Assembly (NCBI RefSeq): GCF_000701425.1
Contig: NZ_JNIW01000033.1
Span: forward strand, 1 to 40,820
Length of the DNA: 40,820 nt
DNA from: Deinococcus frigens DSM 12807
GTDB lineage: Bacteria > Deinococcota > Deinococci > Deinococcales > Deinococcaceae
Direction: 5' to 3'
The notes beneath the pieces are model-generated. The model did no database searches. It saw nothing but the letters and a program-made list of their open reading frames with translations, and had not been told where the DNA came from. A program made the translations under genes and the position numbers. Shown here one piece after another: positions 12,956 to 21,352 of this stretch (the first letter of the stretch is position 1; every line of letters starts with the position of its first letter).

Positions 12956-15085
12956 ATGACCCACCCCACCCCTGCCCATGCCGCCGCCCCCCTGCCTGCC
13001 GACGGCGTGTATTTCCGCGCCTGCAACCTGTGCGAGGCCATCTGCGGCCTGCAAATCACCGTGCAGGGCGGCAAGGTGACCGATCTGCGCGGCGATCCCC
13101 TTGACCCGCTGAGCCAGGGCCACATCTGCCCCAAGGGAACGGCCTTGCCCGACCTGCACGCGGACCCGGACCGCCTCAAACGGCCCATACGGCGCGACGG
13201 CGACACCTGGGTTGAGATGGACTGGGACGAGGCGCTGGATTACGTGGCGGTGCGGCTGGGGGCGATACGCGAGAAATACGGCGCGGACGCAGTCGCCACC
13301 TTTCAGGGCAATCCCAGCGTTCACAACAGCGGCACGCTGCTCTCGGCGGGCGGACTGGTGCGGGCCATCGGCAGCCGCAACCGTTTCACGGCCACCAGCA
13401 TCGACCAGTTGCCCCACCACTTTGCGGGCGCGGAGATGTTTGGGCACCCCTTTTTACTGCCCATTCCCGACATCGACCGCACCGATTTTATGCTGATGAT
13501 GGGCGCAAACCCCCTGGCCAGCAACGGCAGCATCATGACCGCGCCGGACGTGCGGGGCCGCCTGAGGGCCATCCGCGAGCGCGGTGGGCGCGTGGTGCTG
13601 CTGGACCCCCGCCGCACCGAGAGCGCCGATCATGCCACCGATTTCCATTTCATCCGCCCCGGCACCGATGCTTACCTGCTGCTGGCGCTGCTGAACGTGA
13701 TTTTTGCCGAGGGGCTGGAAAGGCTGGGACATCTGGCCGAATTCAGCGATGGATTGGAGGCCGTACAGGACGCGGCCCAGTCCTTCGCGCCGGAGCGGGT
13801 AGCAGGCTTGACCGGAGTCAGCGCCGACACCATCCGCACGCTGGCCCGCGACTTTGCCGCCGCCGAACGCGCCGTGGCCTACGGGCGCATCGGCCTGAGC
13901 ATTCAAGAGTTCGGCGGGCTGTCTCAGTGGCTGGTCAACGTCCTGAACGCCGTGACCGGCCACCTGGATTCAGAGGGCGGCGCGATGTTCACCCGGCCCG
14001 CCTATGACCTGCTTCAGCGGGCGAGGAAGGGCGCGGTCTACCACGGGCGCTTCATGTCCCGCGTACGTGGCCTGCCTGAATTTGACGGCGAGCTGCCCAA
14101 CGTGACCATGACTGAGGAAATGACAGTCCCCGGCGACGGCCAGATTCGTGCCCTGGTCACGGTGGCGGGCAACCCGGTGCTGTCCACCGCAGACGGCGCG
14201 GCGCTGGACACGGCGCTGGACGGGCTGGAATTCATGGTCAGCATCGACCCGTACCTGAACGAGACCACCCGCCACGCCCACGTCATCCTGCCCCCTGCCT
14301 TCGGGCTGGAAGTGGCCCACTACGACGTGACCTTTCACCTGCTGGCGGTGCAGAACACGGCGCGGTACTCGCTGCCCGTCTTCCCGATTGCCGACGATCA
14401 GCGCTTTGATTACCAGATTTTCATGGGCCTGACCGAGCGACTGACGGGCAAGGCGGGCAGCACACCGGAGGAAAAGCTGAATATGGGCTTGCAGGCTGGC
14501 CCATACAGCACCAGTCTGGACGAGCTGAAGGCCCATCCGCACGGCGTGGATTACGGCCCGCTGCAACCGTGTTTTCCTGAACGCCTGCTGACCGCTGAGG
14601 GCCGCGTCAACCTCGCCCCCGCGCCGATGCTGGCAGACCTGCCACGGCTGGAGACGGCGCTGGAAGTCACGCCGCCCCCGCTGGTGCTGATCGGGCGGCG
14701 GCAGCTTCGCAGCAACAATTCGTGGATGCACAACACGCCCCGCCTGATGCGCGGGCCGGGGCGCTGCACATTGCAACTCAACCCCGCCGACGCCGCCGGA
14801 TTCGCGGACGGGCAGGATGTGGAAGTTCGTTCCCGCGTGGGCGCGGTAACCGTGCCGCTGGAACTGACCGATACGCTGATGCCCGGCGTGGCCTGTCTGC
14901 CGCACGGCTTCGGCCACTCGCGGGCGGGCGTGCGCCTGAGCGTGGCAACGGAACACGCCGGGGTCAGCCTGAATGACCTGACCGATTCCCGTCGGGTAGA
15001 CGCCCTGACGGGGAATGCGGCGGTGAACGGCACGCCGATCACGCTGCACGCGGCGGCCGATGTTGCGGAAAGCGCGGCGGACTGA
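12956..15085 (+). CDS. Molybdopterin oxidoreductase of the DMSO-reductase superfamily
   Basis: 709 residues. The N-terminal [4Fe-4S] motif is CNLCEAICGL followed about 27 residues later by CPKG, the C-x2-C-x3-C-xn-C pattern of formate dehydrogenase-like enzymes. Mo-cofactor-binding stretches follow (LMMGANPLASNGS, VVLLDPRRTES, FIRPGTDAYLLLALLNV), and a C-terminal molydopterin dinucleotide-binding domain starts near LVLIGRRQLRSNNSWMHNTPRL. There is no twin-arginine signal, so it is predicted to be cytoplasmic. At the place where a Cys, SeCys or Ser usually ligates Mo, I read SIDQLPHHFAG, with no obvious ligand; by memory this is shared by a subgroup of these enzymes. The ATG at 12956 follows CTGGAGG. 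No partner subunit or fdhD is nearby. Substrate unknown; annotation as formate dehydrogenase would be over-specific. Confidence 0.88.
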   Translation: MTHPTPAHAAAPLPADGVYFRACNLCEAICGLQITVQGGKVTDLRGDPLDPLSQGHICPKGTALPDLHADPDRLKRPIRRDGDTWVEMDWDEALDYVAVRLGAIREKYGADAVATFQGNPSVHNSGTLLSAGGLVRAIGSRNRFTATSIDQLPHHFAGAEMFGHPFLLPIPDIDRTDFMLMMGANPLASNGSIMTAPDVRGRLRAIRERGGRVVLLDPRRTESADHATDFHFIRPGTDAYLLLALLNVIFAEGLERLGHLAEFSDGLEAVQDAAQSFAPERVAGLTGVSADTIRTLARDFAAAERAVAYGRIGLSIQEFGGLSQWLVNVLNAVTGHLDSEGGAMFTRPAYDLLQRARKGAVYHGRFMSRVRGLPEFDGELPNVTMTEEMTVPGDGQIRALVTVAGNPVLSTADGAALDTALDGLEFMVSIDPYLNETTRHAHVILPPAFGLEVAHYDVTFHLLAVQNTARYSLPVFPIADDQRFDYQIFMGLTERLTGKAGSTPEEKLNMGLQAGPYSTSLDELKAHPHGVDYGPLQPCFPERLLTAEGRVNLAPAPMLADLPRLETALEVTPPPLVLIGRRQLRSNNSWMHNTPRLMRGPGRCTLQLNPADAAGFADGQDVEVRSRVGAVTVPLELTDTLMPGVACLPHGFGHSRAGVRLSVATEHAGVSLNDLTDSRRVDALTGNAAVNGTPITLHAAADVAESAAD

Positions 15086-15097
15086 AGGGACCCCCTC

Positions 15098-15232
15098 ATA
15101 CGGATTCCGCTTAATTCCTTACCACTCCGGGAAAGCGCCGGAGTGTTAATCCATACGCGAAACCCGTATTTTTTTCTACTCGCTCCGTTCGGATTTCACC
15201 GTTTTTGCAAACGATTCAATCGGAATCCGTAT
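15098..15232. repeat. 135-bp MITE-like element with 12-bp terminal inverted repeats
   Basis: ATACGGATTCCG at 15098-15109 is the perfect reverse complement of CGGAATCCGTAT at 15221-15232. Inside are two neat hairpins, each with a 7-nt loop: ACTCCGG / CCGGAGT at 15124-15144 and ATACG / CGTAT at 15153-15169. There is no open frame. The layout is that of a small non-autonomous mobile repeat; from memory similar sequences are scattered in Deinococcus genomes. No clear target duplication is seen. Confidence 0.75.
15153..15175 (+). terminator. Intrinsic-terminator-like hairpin inside the 135-bp element
   Basis: ATACG-N7-CGTAT is followed by a run of seven T (15169-15175) on the plus strand, 68 bp after the stop of the molybdopterin gene. 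With the ACTCCGG hairpin just before it, it is a plausible end for that transcript, supplied by a mobile repeat. The stem is only 5 bp. Confidence 0.45.
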
Positions 15233-15241
15233 CACCCGCCG

Positions 15242-15363
15242 CTGGCGCGGCACCCTCTCCCCTGCGGAGAGGGTCGAAAGATGACAGATTCCACGGTTCC
15301 GCCCTCGCCAGGGCAGGCAACAGAAAGCCCCTCTCCGTGGGGAAAGGGGTTGGGGGTAAGGGG
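15242..15363. repeat. Dispersed intergenic repeat with CCCTCTCC hairpins
   Basis: Two hairpin-forming blocks, CCCTCTCCCC...GGAGAGGG near 15252-15273 and CCCCTCTCC...GGAAAGGGG near 15330-15352, lie between the 135-bp element and the stop of the convergent aldehyde dehydrogenase gene. The type matches the hairpins at 7454-7490 and 16925-17048. Likely a structured extragenic repeat serving at most as a transcript end. Confidence 0.5.
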
Positions 15364-15368
15364 TCTCG

Positions 15369-16877
<1,509 letters not shown>

Positions 16878-16924
16878 GGGTGTACCTCCGTGTCATTCAG
16901 GGAACGCTGAGCGGGCGTCTGCGG

Positions 16925-17048
16925 TTTACCTCCTCCCCAACCCTCCCCTAGAAAGAGGGAGGGAGCCGAACGATCAGGCGCTTTTGTCCTTTCCAGCCCC
17001 TCTTTATGGGGGGCCGCCGCGTAGCGGCTGGGGGGGGGTGAGCAAAGC
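16925..17048. repeat. Dispersed intergenic repeat between the aminotransferase and mmsA
   Basis: The 179-bp gap contains CTCCCC...GAGGGAG and CCCCTC...GGGGG blocks, a short palindrome GCCGC-GTAG-CGGC at about 17013-17026 and a run of nine G. These are low-complexity, hairpin-prone sequences of the sort scattered in GC-rich bacterial genomes. It separates two genes of one likely operon, so it may also modulate read-through. Confidence 0.45.
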
Positions 17049-17056
17049 GAACCTTT

Positions 17057-18433
17057 CTAGTCCGCTGCCACCCCGCCCGCAATCGCCGCGTCTACCAGCG
17101 CCAGCGCCTCCTCATACACGTCTAGCCCGGCGTCCAATTCCTCCTTCGTGATCAACAGCGGTGGGCAGACCCACACGAAATTGAAGCGGCTGTAGGCGTA
17201 CACCTGCTTGCTTCGCAGGTGCGCGGCCAGTTGGCCCATCTCCGGCGAGGTGCCACCAAAAGGGGCCAGCGGTTCCTTCGTCGCCTTGTCCTTTACCAGC
17301 TCCAGCACGCTGAACAGGCCCTTGTAACGCACGTCGCCCACGCAGGCGTACCTCGCTTTCATGGCCTCCAGCCGCCCCCCCAGGTACGCGCCCAGCTCCA
17401 GCGCGTTCTCGAACAGGCCCTCGTCCTCGTAGATCGCCAGGTTTTCCACGGCGGCGGCGCAGCAGACCGGGTGGCCGCTGTAGGTCAGGCCGCCCCACAG
17501 CATGTGAGTGTCGAAGTAATCGGCAATCGGCTGGCTGACGATGCACGCGCCCAGCGGCATGTAGCCGCTGGTGAGGCCCTTGGCGCAGGTCACGATGTCG
17601 GGTTTGATGCCGTAGTGCTGCGTCGCCAGCCACTTGCCGGTGCGCCCGAAGCCGCTCATCACTTCATCGGTAATGAGAAGGATACCGTACCTGTCGCACA
17701 ACGCCCGCAGTTTGGGGTAATAGTCGTCGGGCGGCACCAGCAGGCCATTGCTGCCCGTGATGCCCTCCACCAGAATGGCGGCGATGCTGTCCGGCCCCTC
17801 CATCTGAATGATTTCGTCAATGTGGGACACGCATTCGCGGCCACACGAATCTGGCGTCTTGCCGAAGGGGCAGCGGTAGCAGTAAGGGTCAAAGGCGCGT
17901 ACCACGCCCGGCACCCCCGGCTCCACCGGCCAGCGGCGCGGGTCACCGGAGGCGGTCATGCTGCCCATCGTCGCGCCGTGGTAGCTGCGATACCGGGTGA
18001 TGATCTTGTCGCGGCCCGTGACCAGGCGGGCAATTTTGATGGCGTTCTCGTTGGCCTCGCTGCCGCCCAGCGTGAAGAAGGTCTTGGCCAGCCCGGTGAC
18101 CTCGGCCAGCTTCTGCCCCAACTCGCCGCGCGGTTCAGTGGCAAAGGACGGCCCGGCAAAGCACATGGTGTCCACCTGTTTCTTGATGGCCTCCAGCATG
18201 CGCGGGTGCTGGTGGCCGACGTTCAGGTTGATCAGTTGGCTGGAAAAATCGAGCCAGGTGTGGCCGTCGCCGTCGTAAAAGTGGCTGCCCTTCCCGCCAG
18301 TCATCACGGGGGGCAGCGGCCCACCCTGCACGGACCACGAGAACATGGTGTAGTCGCGGTTCTGCTGCGCGATGTCGTGGGCAGACGCGACGGTTCCAGA
18401 GCTGACGGCGGGGCGCTCTTCGGTGCTGGTCAT
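17057..18433 (-). CDS. Class III (omega-amino acid:pyruvate type) aminotransferase
   Basis: 458 residues, PLP-dependent fold type I. The pyridoxal phosphate lysine is in CAKGLTSGYMPLGA, preceded by the cofactor-aspartate segment ILLITDEVMSGFGRTGKW. The N-terminal part has the substrate-entry region FSWSVQGGPLPPVMTGGKGSHFYDGDG and the cofactor loop GGSEANENAIKIAR. CYRCPFGK resembles taurine/beta-alanine:pyruvate transaminases. With mmsA downstream, the likely route is beta-alanine or beta-aminoisobutyrate to semialdehyde to acyl-CoA; taurine or another omega-amine is the main alternative. GGAGG precedes the ATG at 18433. The PucR-family regulator gene lies just upstream in the same orientation and may control it. 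Confidence 0.9.
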   Translation of the reverse strand: MTSTEERPAVSSGTVASAHDIAQQNRDYTMFSWSVQGGPLPPVMTGGKGSHFYDGDGHTWLDFSSQLINLNVGHQHPRMLEAIKKQVDTMCFAGPSFATEPRGELGQKLAEVTGLAKTFFTLGGSEANENAIKIARLVTGRDKIITRYRSYHGATMGSMTASGDPRRWPVEPGVPGVVRAFDPYCYRCPFGKTPDSCGRECVSHIDEIIQMEGPDSIAAILVEGITGSNGLLVPPDDYYPKLRALCDRYGILLITDEVMSGFGRTGKWLATQHYGIKPDIVTCAKGLTSGYMPLGACIVSQPIADYFDTHMLWGGLTYSGHPVCCAAAVENLAIYEDEGLFENALELGAYLGGRLEAMKARYACVGDVRYKGLFSVLELVKDKATKEPLAPFGGTSPEMGQLAAHLRSKQVYAYSRFNFVWVCPPLLITKEELDAGLDVYEEALALVDAAIAGGVAAD

Positions 18434-18460
18434 GGACGAACCTCCGGGCGAGAGAATTGA

Positions 18461-18478
18461 AGCAGGATGCTGCCTGCT
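18461..18478. promoter_or_regulatory. Perfect palindrome upstream of the aminotransferase gene
   Basis: AGCAGG-N6-CCTGCT is a perfect 18-bp inverted repeat placed 28-45 bp before the aminotransferase ATG, in the promoter-proximal gap between it and pucR. Position and symmetry suit an operator, perhaps for the adjacent PucR protein. It could also be chance or a small RNA hairpin. Confidence 0.35.
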
Positions 18479-18531
18479 ATTGTCCTCCTTTCAGCGCGCC
18501 GGACTCAAGAGACAGGGTGTCCAAAACGCGC

Positions 18532-19242
18532 TCAGCTCTCCGACTCCGAACCCCTGGACAGTTCCAGCGCCAGCAGCAGGCCCAGTTGCCGCCGGGGATC
18601 GTCCAGATCGCCCAGCATGGCGCGGAGCTGTTCCAGGCGGTAATACACCGTCTGACGGCGCACGCCCAGACCACGGGCGGATTCGGCGACATTGAAATTG
18701 CAAGCCAGCAATGCGCTCAGGGTGTTTAGCAGGGTCTGGCGCGGGCGCGGCGGCAGGGCCAGCACCGTCCCCAGGTGCGAGGCCACGAAGTCGGCGGCGC
18801 GGCCCGTCTCGTTCAGGGCGTCGGTCAGGGGGGCCAGCGAGGGCGGGCTGACGGCGGCGGGCGGCCTGAGAATCCGGGCGTGGGCCGCGCGGGTCAGCTC
18901 CGCGAAGTTCACCTCCTGGCGGAAGACGATCAGCGGAAAGCCAGACTCGCGGGCCGCGTCCAGCGTCGCCGGGGGCAATTCGCGCACCTCGCGGACCAGC
19001 TCCAGCGCCAGTCCGTGCGCCCCGCCGCCCACCAGCGAGCGGAGATACGCCCCCCCGTCTCCCCCGGCCAGCGGCGTCCCCGTGCTGAGCAGCAGTTCGC
19101 CGCCGCTGAGAAAGCGGGCGGCGTCGCTGATCTCGGAGACGTGAACCCAGGTGATCGGCTGCCCCAGTCGGGCGTGGCCGCTCCTGACCTCCGCACCCGC
19201 AAAGGCCGGGAGGGTCAGCAACTCGGCCAGGGTGGGCAGCAT
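18532..19242 (-). CDS. Short PucR-family transcriptional regulator
   Basis: 236 residues. The N-terminal domain (about 1-125: LPTLAELLTLPAFAGAEVRSG, VSEISDAARFLSGGELLLSTG, FPLIVFRQEVNFAELTR) matches the purine-catabolism regulator domain of PucR proteins. The C-terminal part (about 165-230: TLSALLACNFNVAESARGLGVRRQTVYYRLEQL) is the PucR-type helix-turn-helix. Usual PucR proteins are about 400-550 residues with a GGDEF-like middle region, which is missing here. The two domains join directly, so this looks like a naturally compact form rather than a truncation. The start at 19242 has the -10-like TAAGCT 7 nt upstream and no Shine-Dalgarno, suggesting leaderless translation. Likely targets are the downstream aminotransferase-mmsA genes; the purine operon 7 kb away is also possible. 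Confidence 0.88.
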   Translation of the reverse strand: MLPTLAELLTLPAFAGAEVRSGHARLGQPITWVHVSEISDAARFLSGGELLLSTGTPLAGGDGGAYLRSLVGGGAHGLALELVREVRELPPATLDAARESGFPLIVFRQEVNFAELTRAAHARILRPPAAVSPPSLAPLTDALNETGRAADFVASHLGTVLALPPRPRQTLLNTLSALLACNFNVAESARGLGVRRQTVYYRLEQLRAMLGDLDDPRRQLGLLLALELSRGSESES

Positions 19243-19249
19243 GGCCCCC

Positions 19250-19255
19250 AGCTTA
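19250..19255 (-). promoter_or_regulatory. Leaderless -10 hexamer TAAGCT of pucR
   Basis: On the minus strand TAAGCT ends 7 nt before the pucR ATG, with no ribosome-binding site between them. The same hexamer and spacing occur before the gene at 39625. Confidence 0.45.
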
Positions 19256-19296
19256 GCCGCAGCCCAGTCCTGATGGGAGTCCTGGCCCGTCCGCCT

Positions 19297-19331
19297 CTAA
19301 CGAACGCCCGTTAGGCAGCCTGGCCTAAGAT
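19297..19331 (+). promoter_or_regulatory. Operator-like palindrome and leaderless promoter of the Cys/Met PLP enzyme gene
   Basis: CTAACG at 19297-19302 and CGTTAG at 19309-19314 form a perfect inverted repeat with a 6-bp spacer. It covers the expected -35 position of a promoter whose -10 is TAAGAT at 19326-19331, 6 nt before the ATG at 19338. This is a good place for a repressor. It lies in the pucR-PLP gene divergent gap, so PucR or an unlinked TetR-like protein could bind. Confidence 0.5.
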
Positions 19332-19337
19332 GAAGGC

Positions 19338-20534
19338 ATGTCCGACTCAGACCCACGCGGCTTTCGCACGCGCGCCGTCCACGCGGGGCAGGGGATTGAC
19401 CCGGCCACGGGCGCGCACGCCACGCCGATCTATGCCACCAGCACCTTTGCTTACGGCAGCGCCGCACGCGGTCAACGGTTGTTCGCAGGCGAGGAGAGCG
19501 GCTATTTCTACTCGCGCGTGACCAATCCCACCGTGCGCGCCTTCGAGGAAAAACTGGCCGATCTGGAGGGCGCACAGGACGCGGTGGCCTTCGCCAGCGG
19601 CATGGGCGCGGTGTCGGCCATCGCCCTGACCCTGCTGAAGCCGGGCGACGAGGTGGTGTTTCTGGCCCCACTTTACGGCGGCACCGAAGGTTTTTTGCTG
19701 GAGGTGGCCGCCAAATTCGGCGTGACCGTTCACGAGGCCCACGACGAGGCCGATCTGGAGGGCAAGCTGACCCCAAAGACGCGGCTGGTCTGGCTGGAAA
19801 CGCCCACCAATCCGCGTCTGGGCATACTGGATCTGGCGCGGGTGGCGCGGGCCGCAAAGGCGGTGGGGGCGCTGACGGTGGCCGACAGCACCTTCAGCAC
19901 GCCGTACCTGACCCGGCCCCTGGAACACGGCTTTGATCTGGTGATGCACAGCGCCACCAAGTACCTGGGCGGGCATGGCGACGCGATCGGCGGCGTCGTG
20001 GCCGGTCCGGCGGACGTGCTGGCCGAGCTGCGCGGCGTCGGGCTGCGGCATGTGGGCGCGTCACTGGGGCCGTTCGAGGGCTACCTGTTCCTGCGCGGCA
20101 TGAAAACCCTGCCGCTGCGAATGGACGCCCACTGCGCCGGAGCGGCTGCGCTGGCGGACGCCTTGCAGGGTCATCCAGCGACCCAGGCGCTGTATTACCC
20201 CGGTTTGAAAGACCACCCCGGCCATGAGGTTGCCGCCAGGCAGATGCGCGCCTTCGGCGGTCTGGTCAGCCTGGACCTGGGCAGCATGGGGGCCGCCATG
20301 ACCTTTCTGGACAGCCTGAAACTGTTTACGCAGGCGGTCAGCCTGGGCGACGTGGAGAGCCTGACCTGCCACCCCGCCAGCACCACCCACGCGCTGCTGG
20401 GCGAGGAAACGCTGCTGCGTCAGGGGGTGACGCCTGGCCTGGTGCGCCTGAGCGTGGGCATCGAGGACCCGGACGATCTGGTGCAGGACATGCTGGCGGC
20501 GCTGGAAACAGTCCGGGTGGGCGAACCGGCATAA
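19338..20534 (+). CDS. Cys/Met-metabolism PLP enzyme (cystathionine gamma-synthase / O-acetylhomoserine sulfhydrylase / lyase group)
   Basis: 398 residues. The PLP lysine is Lys208 in HSATKYLGGHGD. The cofactor-phosphate residues from the partner subunit are Tyr58 and Arg60 in YFYSRVTNPT, and the stacking tyrosine is Tyr113 in LYGGT. Methionine gamma-lyases typically carry Cys after that glycine (LYGCT); here it is Gly, which speaks against that activity and leaves cystathionine gamma-synthase, gamma-lyase or a homoserine sulfhydrylase. SLGDVESLTCHPASTTHA and VRLSVGIEDPDDL are the usual C-terminal motifs. It is divergent to pucR, with an operator-like palindrome in its promoter and no ribosome-binding site. 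pxpA follows in the same direction with its own leaderless promoter. Confidence 0.9.
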   Translation: MSDSDPRGFRTRAVHAGQGIDPATGAHATPIYATSTFAYGSAARGQRLFAGEESGYFYSRVTNPTVRAFEEKLADLEGAQDAVAFASGMGAVSAIALTLLKPGDEVVFLAPLYGGTEGFLLEVAAKFGVTVHEAHDEADLEGKLTPKTRLVWLETPTNPRLGILDLARVARAAKAVGALTVADSTFSTPYLTRPLEHGFDLVMHSATKYLGGHGDAIGGVVAGPADVLAELRGVGLRHVGASLGPFEGYLFLRGMKTLPLRMDAHCAGAAALADALQGHPATQALYYPGLKDHPGHEVAARQMRAFGGLVSLDLGSMGAAMTFLDSLKLFTQAVSLGDVESLTCHPASTTHALLGEETLLRQGVTPGLVRLSVGIEDPDDLVQDMLAALETVRVGEPA

Positions 20535-20560
20535 ATGAGCCGCCTCCCGGACTTTTCCGC

Positions 20561-20566
20561 TAGCCT
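20561..20566 (+). promoter_or_regulatory. Leaderless -10 hexamer TAGCCT of pxpA
   Basis: TAGCCT ends 6 nt before the pxpA ATG at 20573, in a 38-bp gap with no Shine-Dalgarno sequence. This suggests pxpA has its own start of transcription. Confidence 0.4.
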
Positions 20567-20572
20567 GACCGC

Positions 20573-21352
20573 ATGACCCGCAGCACCATTGACCTTAACG
20601 CCGACGCGGGCGAGTCCTACGGGGCCTGGACGCTGGGCGACGACGCCAACCTTTTTCCCCTGCTGAGCAGCGTGAATGTCGCCTGCGGCTTCCACGCGGG
20701 CGATCCATTGACCATGCAGCGCACGGTGGCGCTGGCGGCAAAGCACGGCCTGGGCATCGGCGCGCATCCCAGCTATCCCGATCTGCCGGGCTTCGGGCGG
20801 CGGATCATGGAGGCCGCTCCCGATCAGGTCTACGCCGACACGCTGTATCAGATCTCGGCGCTGGCGGGGATGGCCGGTGCGGCGGGAACGCGGCTGCAAC
20901 ACGTCAAGGCGCACGGCGCACTCTCCACCCGCGCCTGGACGCACGCTCCGACGGCTGAGGCGATTGCCCAGGCCACCCACGATTTCGATCCAGCGTTGCC
21001 GTTGATGGTCCTGCCCGCCACGCTGCTGGAGGTAGAGGCACGCAGACTCGGCGTTCCGGTGGTGCTGGAAACCTTCCCCGAACGCGCGTATTTGCAGGGT
21101 GGCCGCCTGGCCCCGCGCTCCATGCCCGGCTCCAGCATCCACGATCCCGCCGAGGCCGCCCGCCGCGCGCTGATGATGGCGACGCAGGGGCGGGTTGAAG
21201 CGATTGACGGGGGCTTTTTTGAATTCGAGGTGGATTCGCTGTGCATCCACGGCGACAATCCCAACGCCGTGCAAATTGCCCGCGCGGTGCGTGAGGCGCT
21301 GGAGGCGGCAGGTGTGAAAGTGCGCTCATTTGCCCACCCAGAGTCTTTCTGA
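20573..21352 (+). CDS. pxpA: 5-oxoprolinase subunit A (LamB/YcsF family)
   Basis: 259 residues, the usual length. With PxpB and PxpC it forms the ATP-dependent prokaryotic 5-oxoprolinase that opens pyroglutamate to glutamate. Family signatures are STIDLNADAGESYGAW at the N-terminus, SSVNVACGFHAGDPLTMQ (residues about 35-52) and AKHGLGIGAHPSYPDLPGFGRR. The usual HVKPHGALY is here HVKAHGALS, a small departure. The TGA at 21350-21352 is directly followed by the ATG of the fused pxpB-pxpC gene, so the two are translationally coupled. Confidence 0.92.
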   Translation: MTRSTIDLNADAGESYGAWTLGDDANLFPLLSSVNVACGFHAGDPLTMQRTVALAAKHGLGIGAHPSYPDLPGFGRRIMEAAPDQVYADTLYQISALAGMAGAAGTRLQHVKAHGALSTRAWTHAPTAEAIAQATHDFDPALPLMVLPATLLEVEARRLGVPVVLETFPERAYLQGGRLAPRSMPGSSIHDPAEAARRALMMATQGRVEAIDGGFFEFEVDSLCIHGDNPNAVQIARAVREALEAAGVKVRSFAHPESF

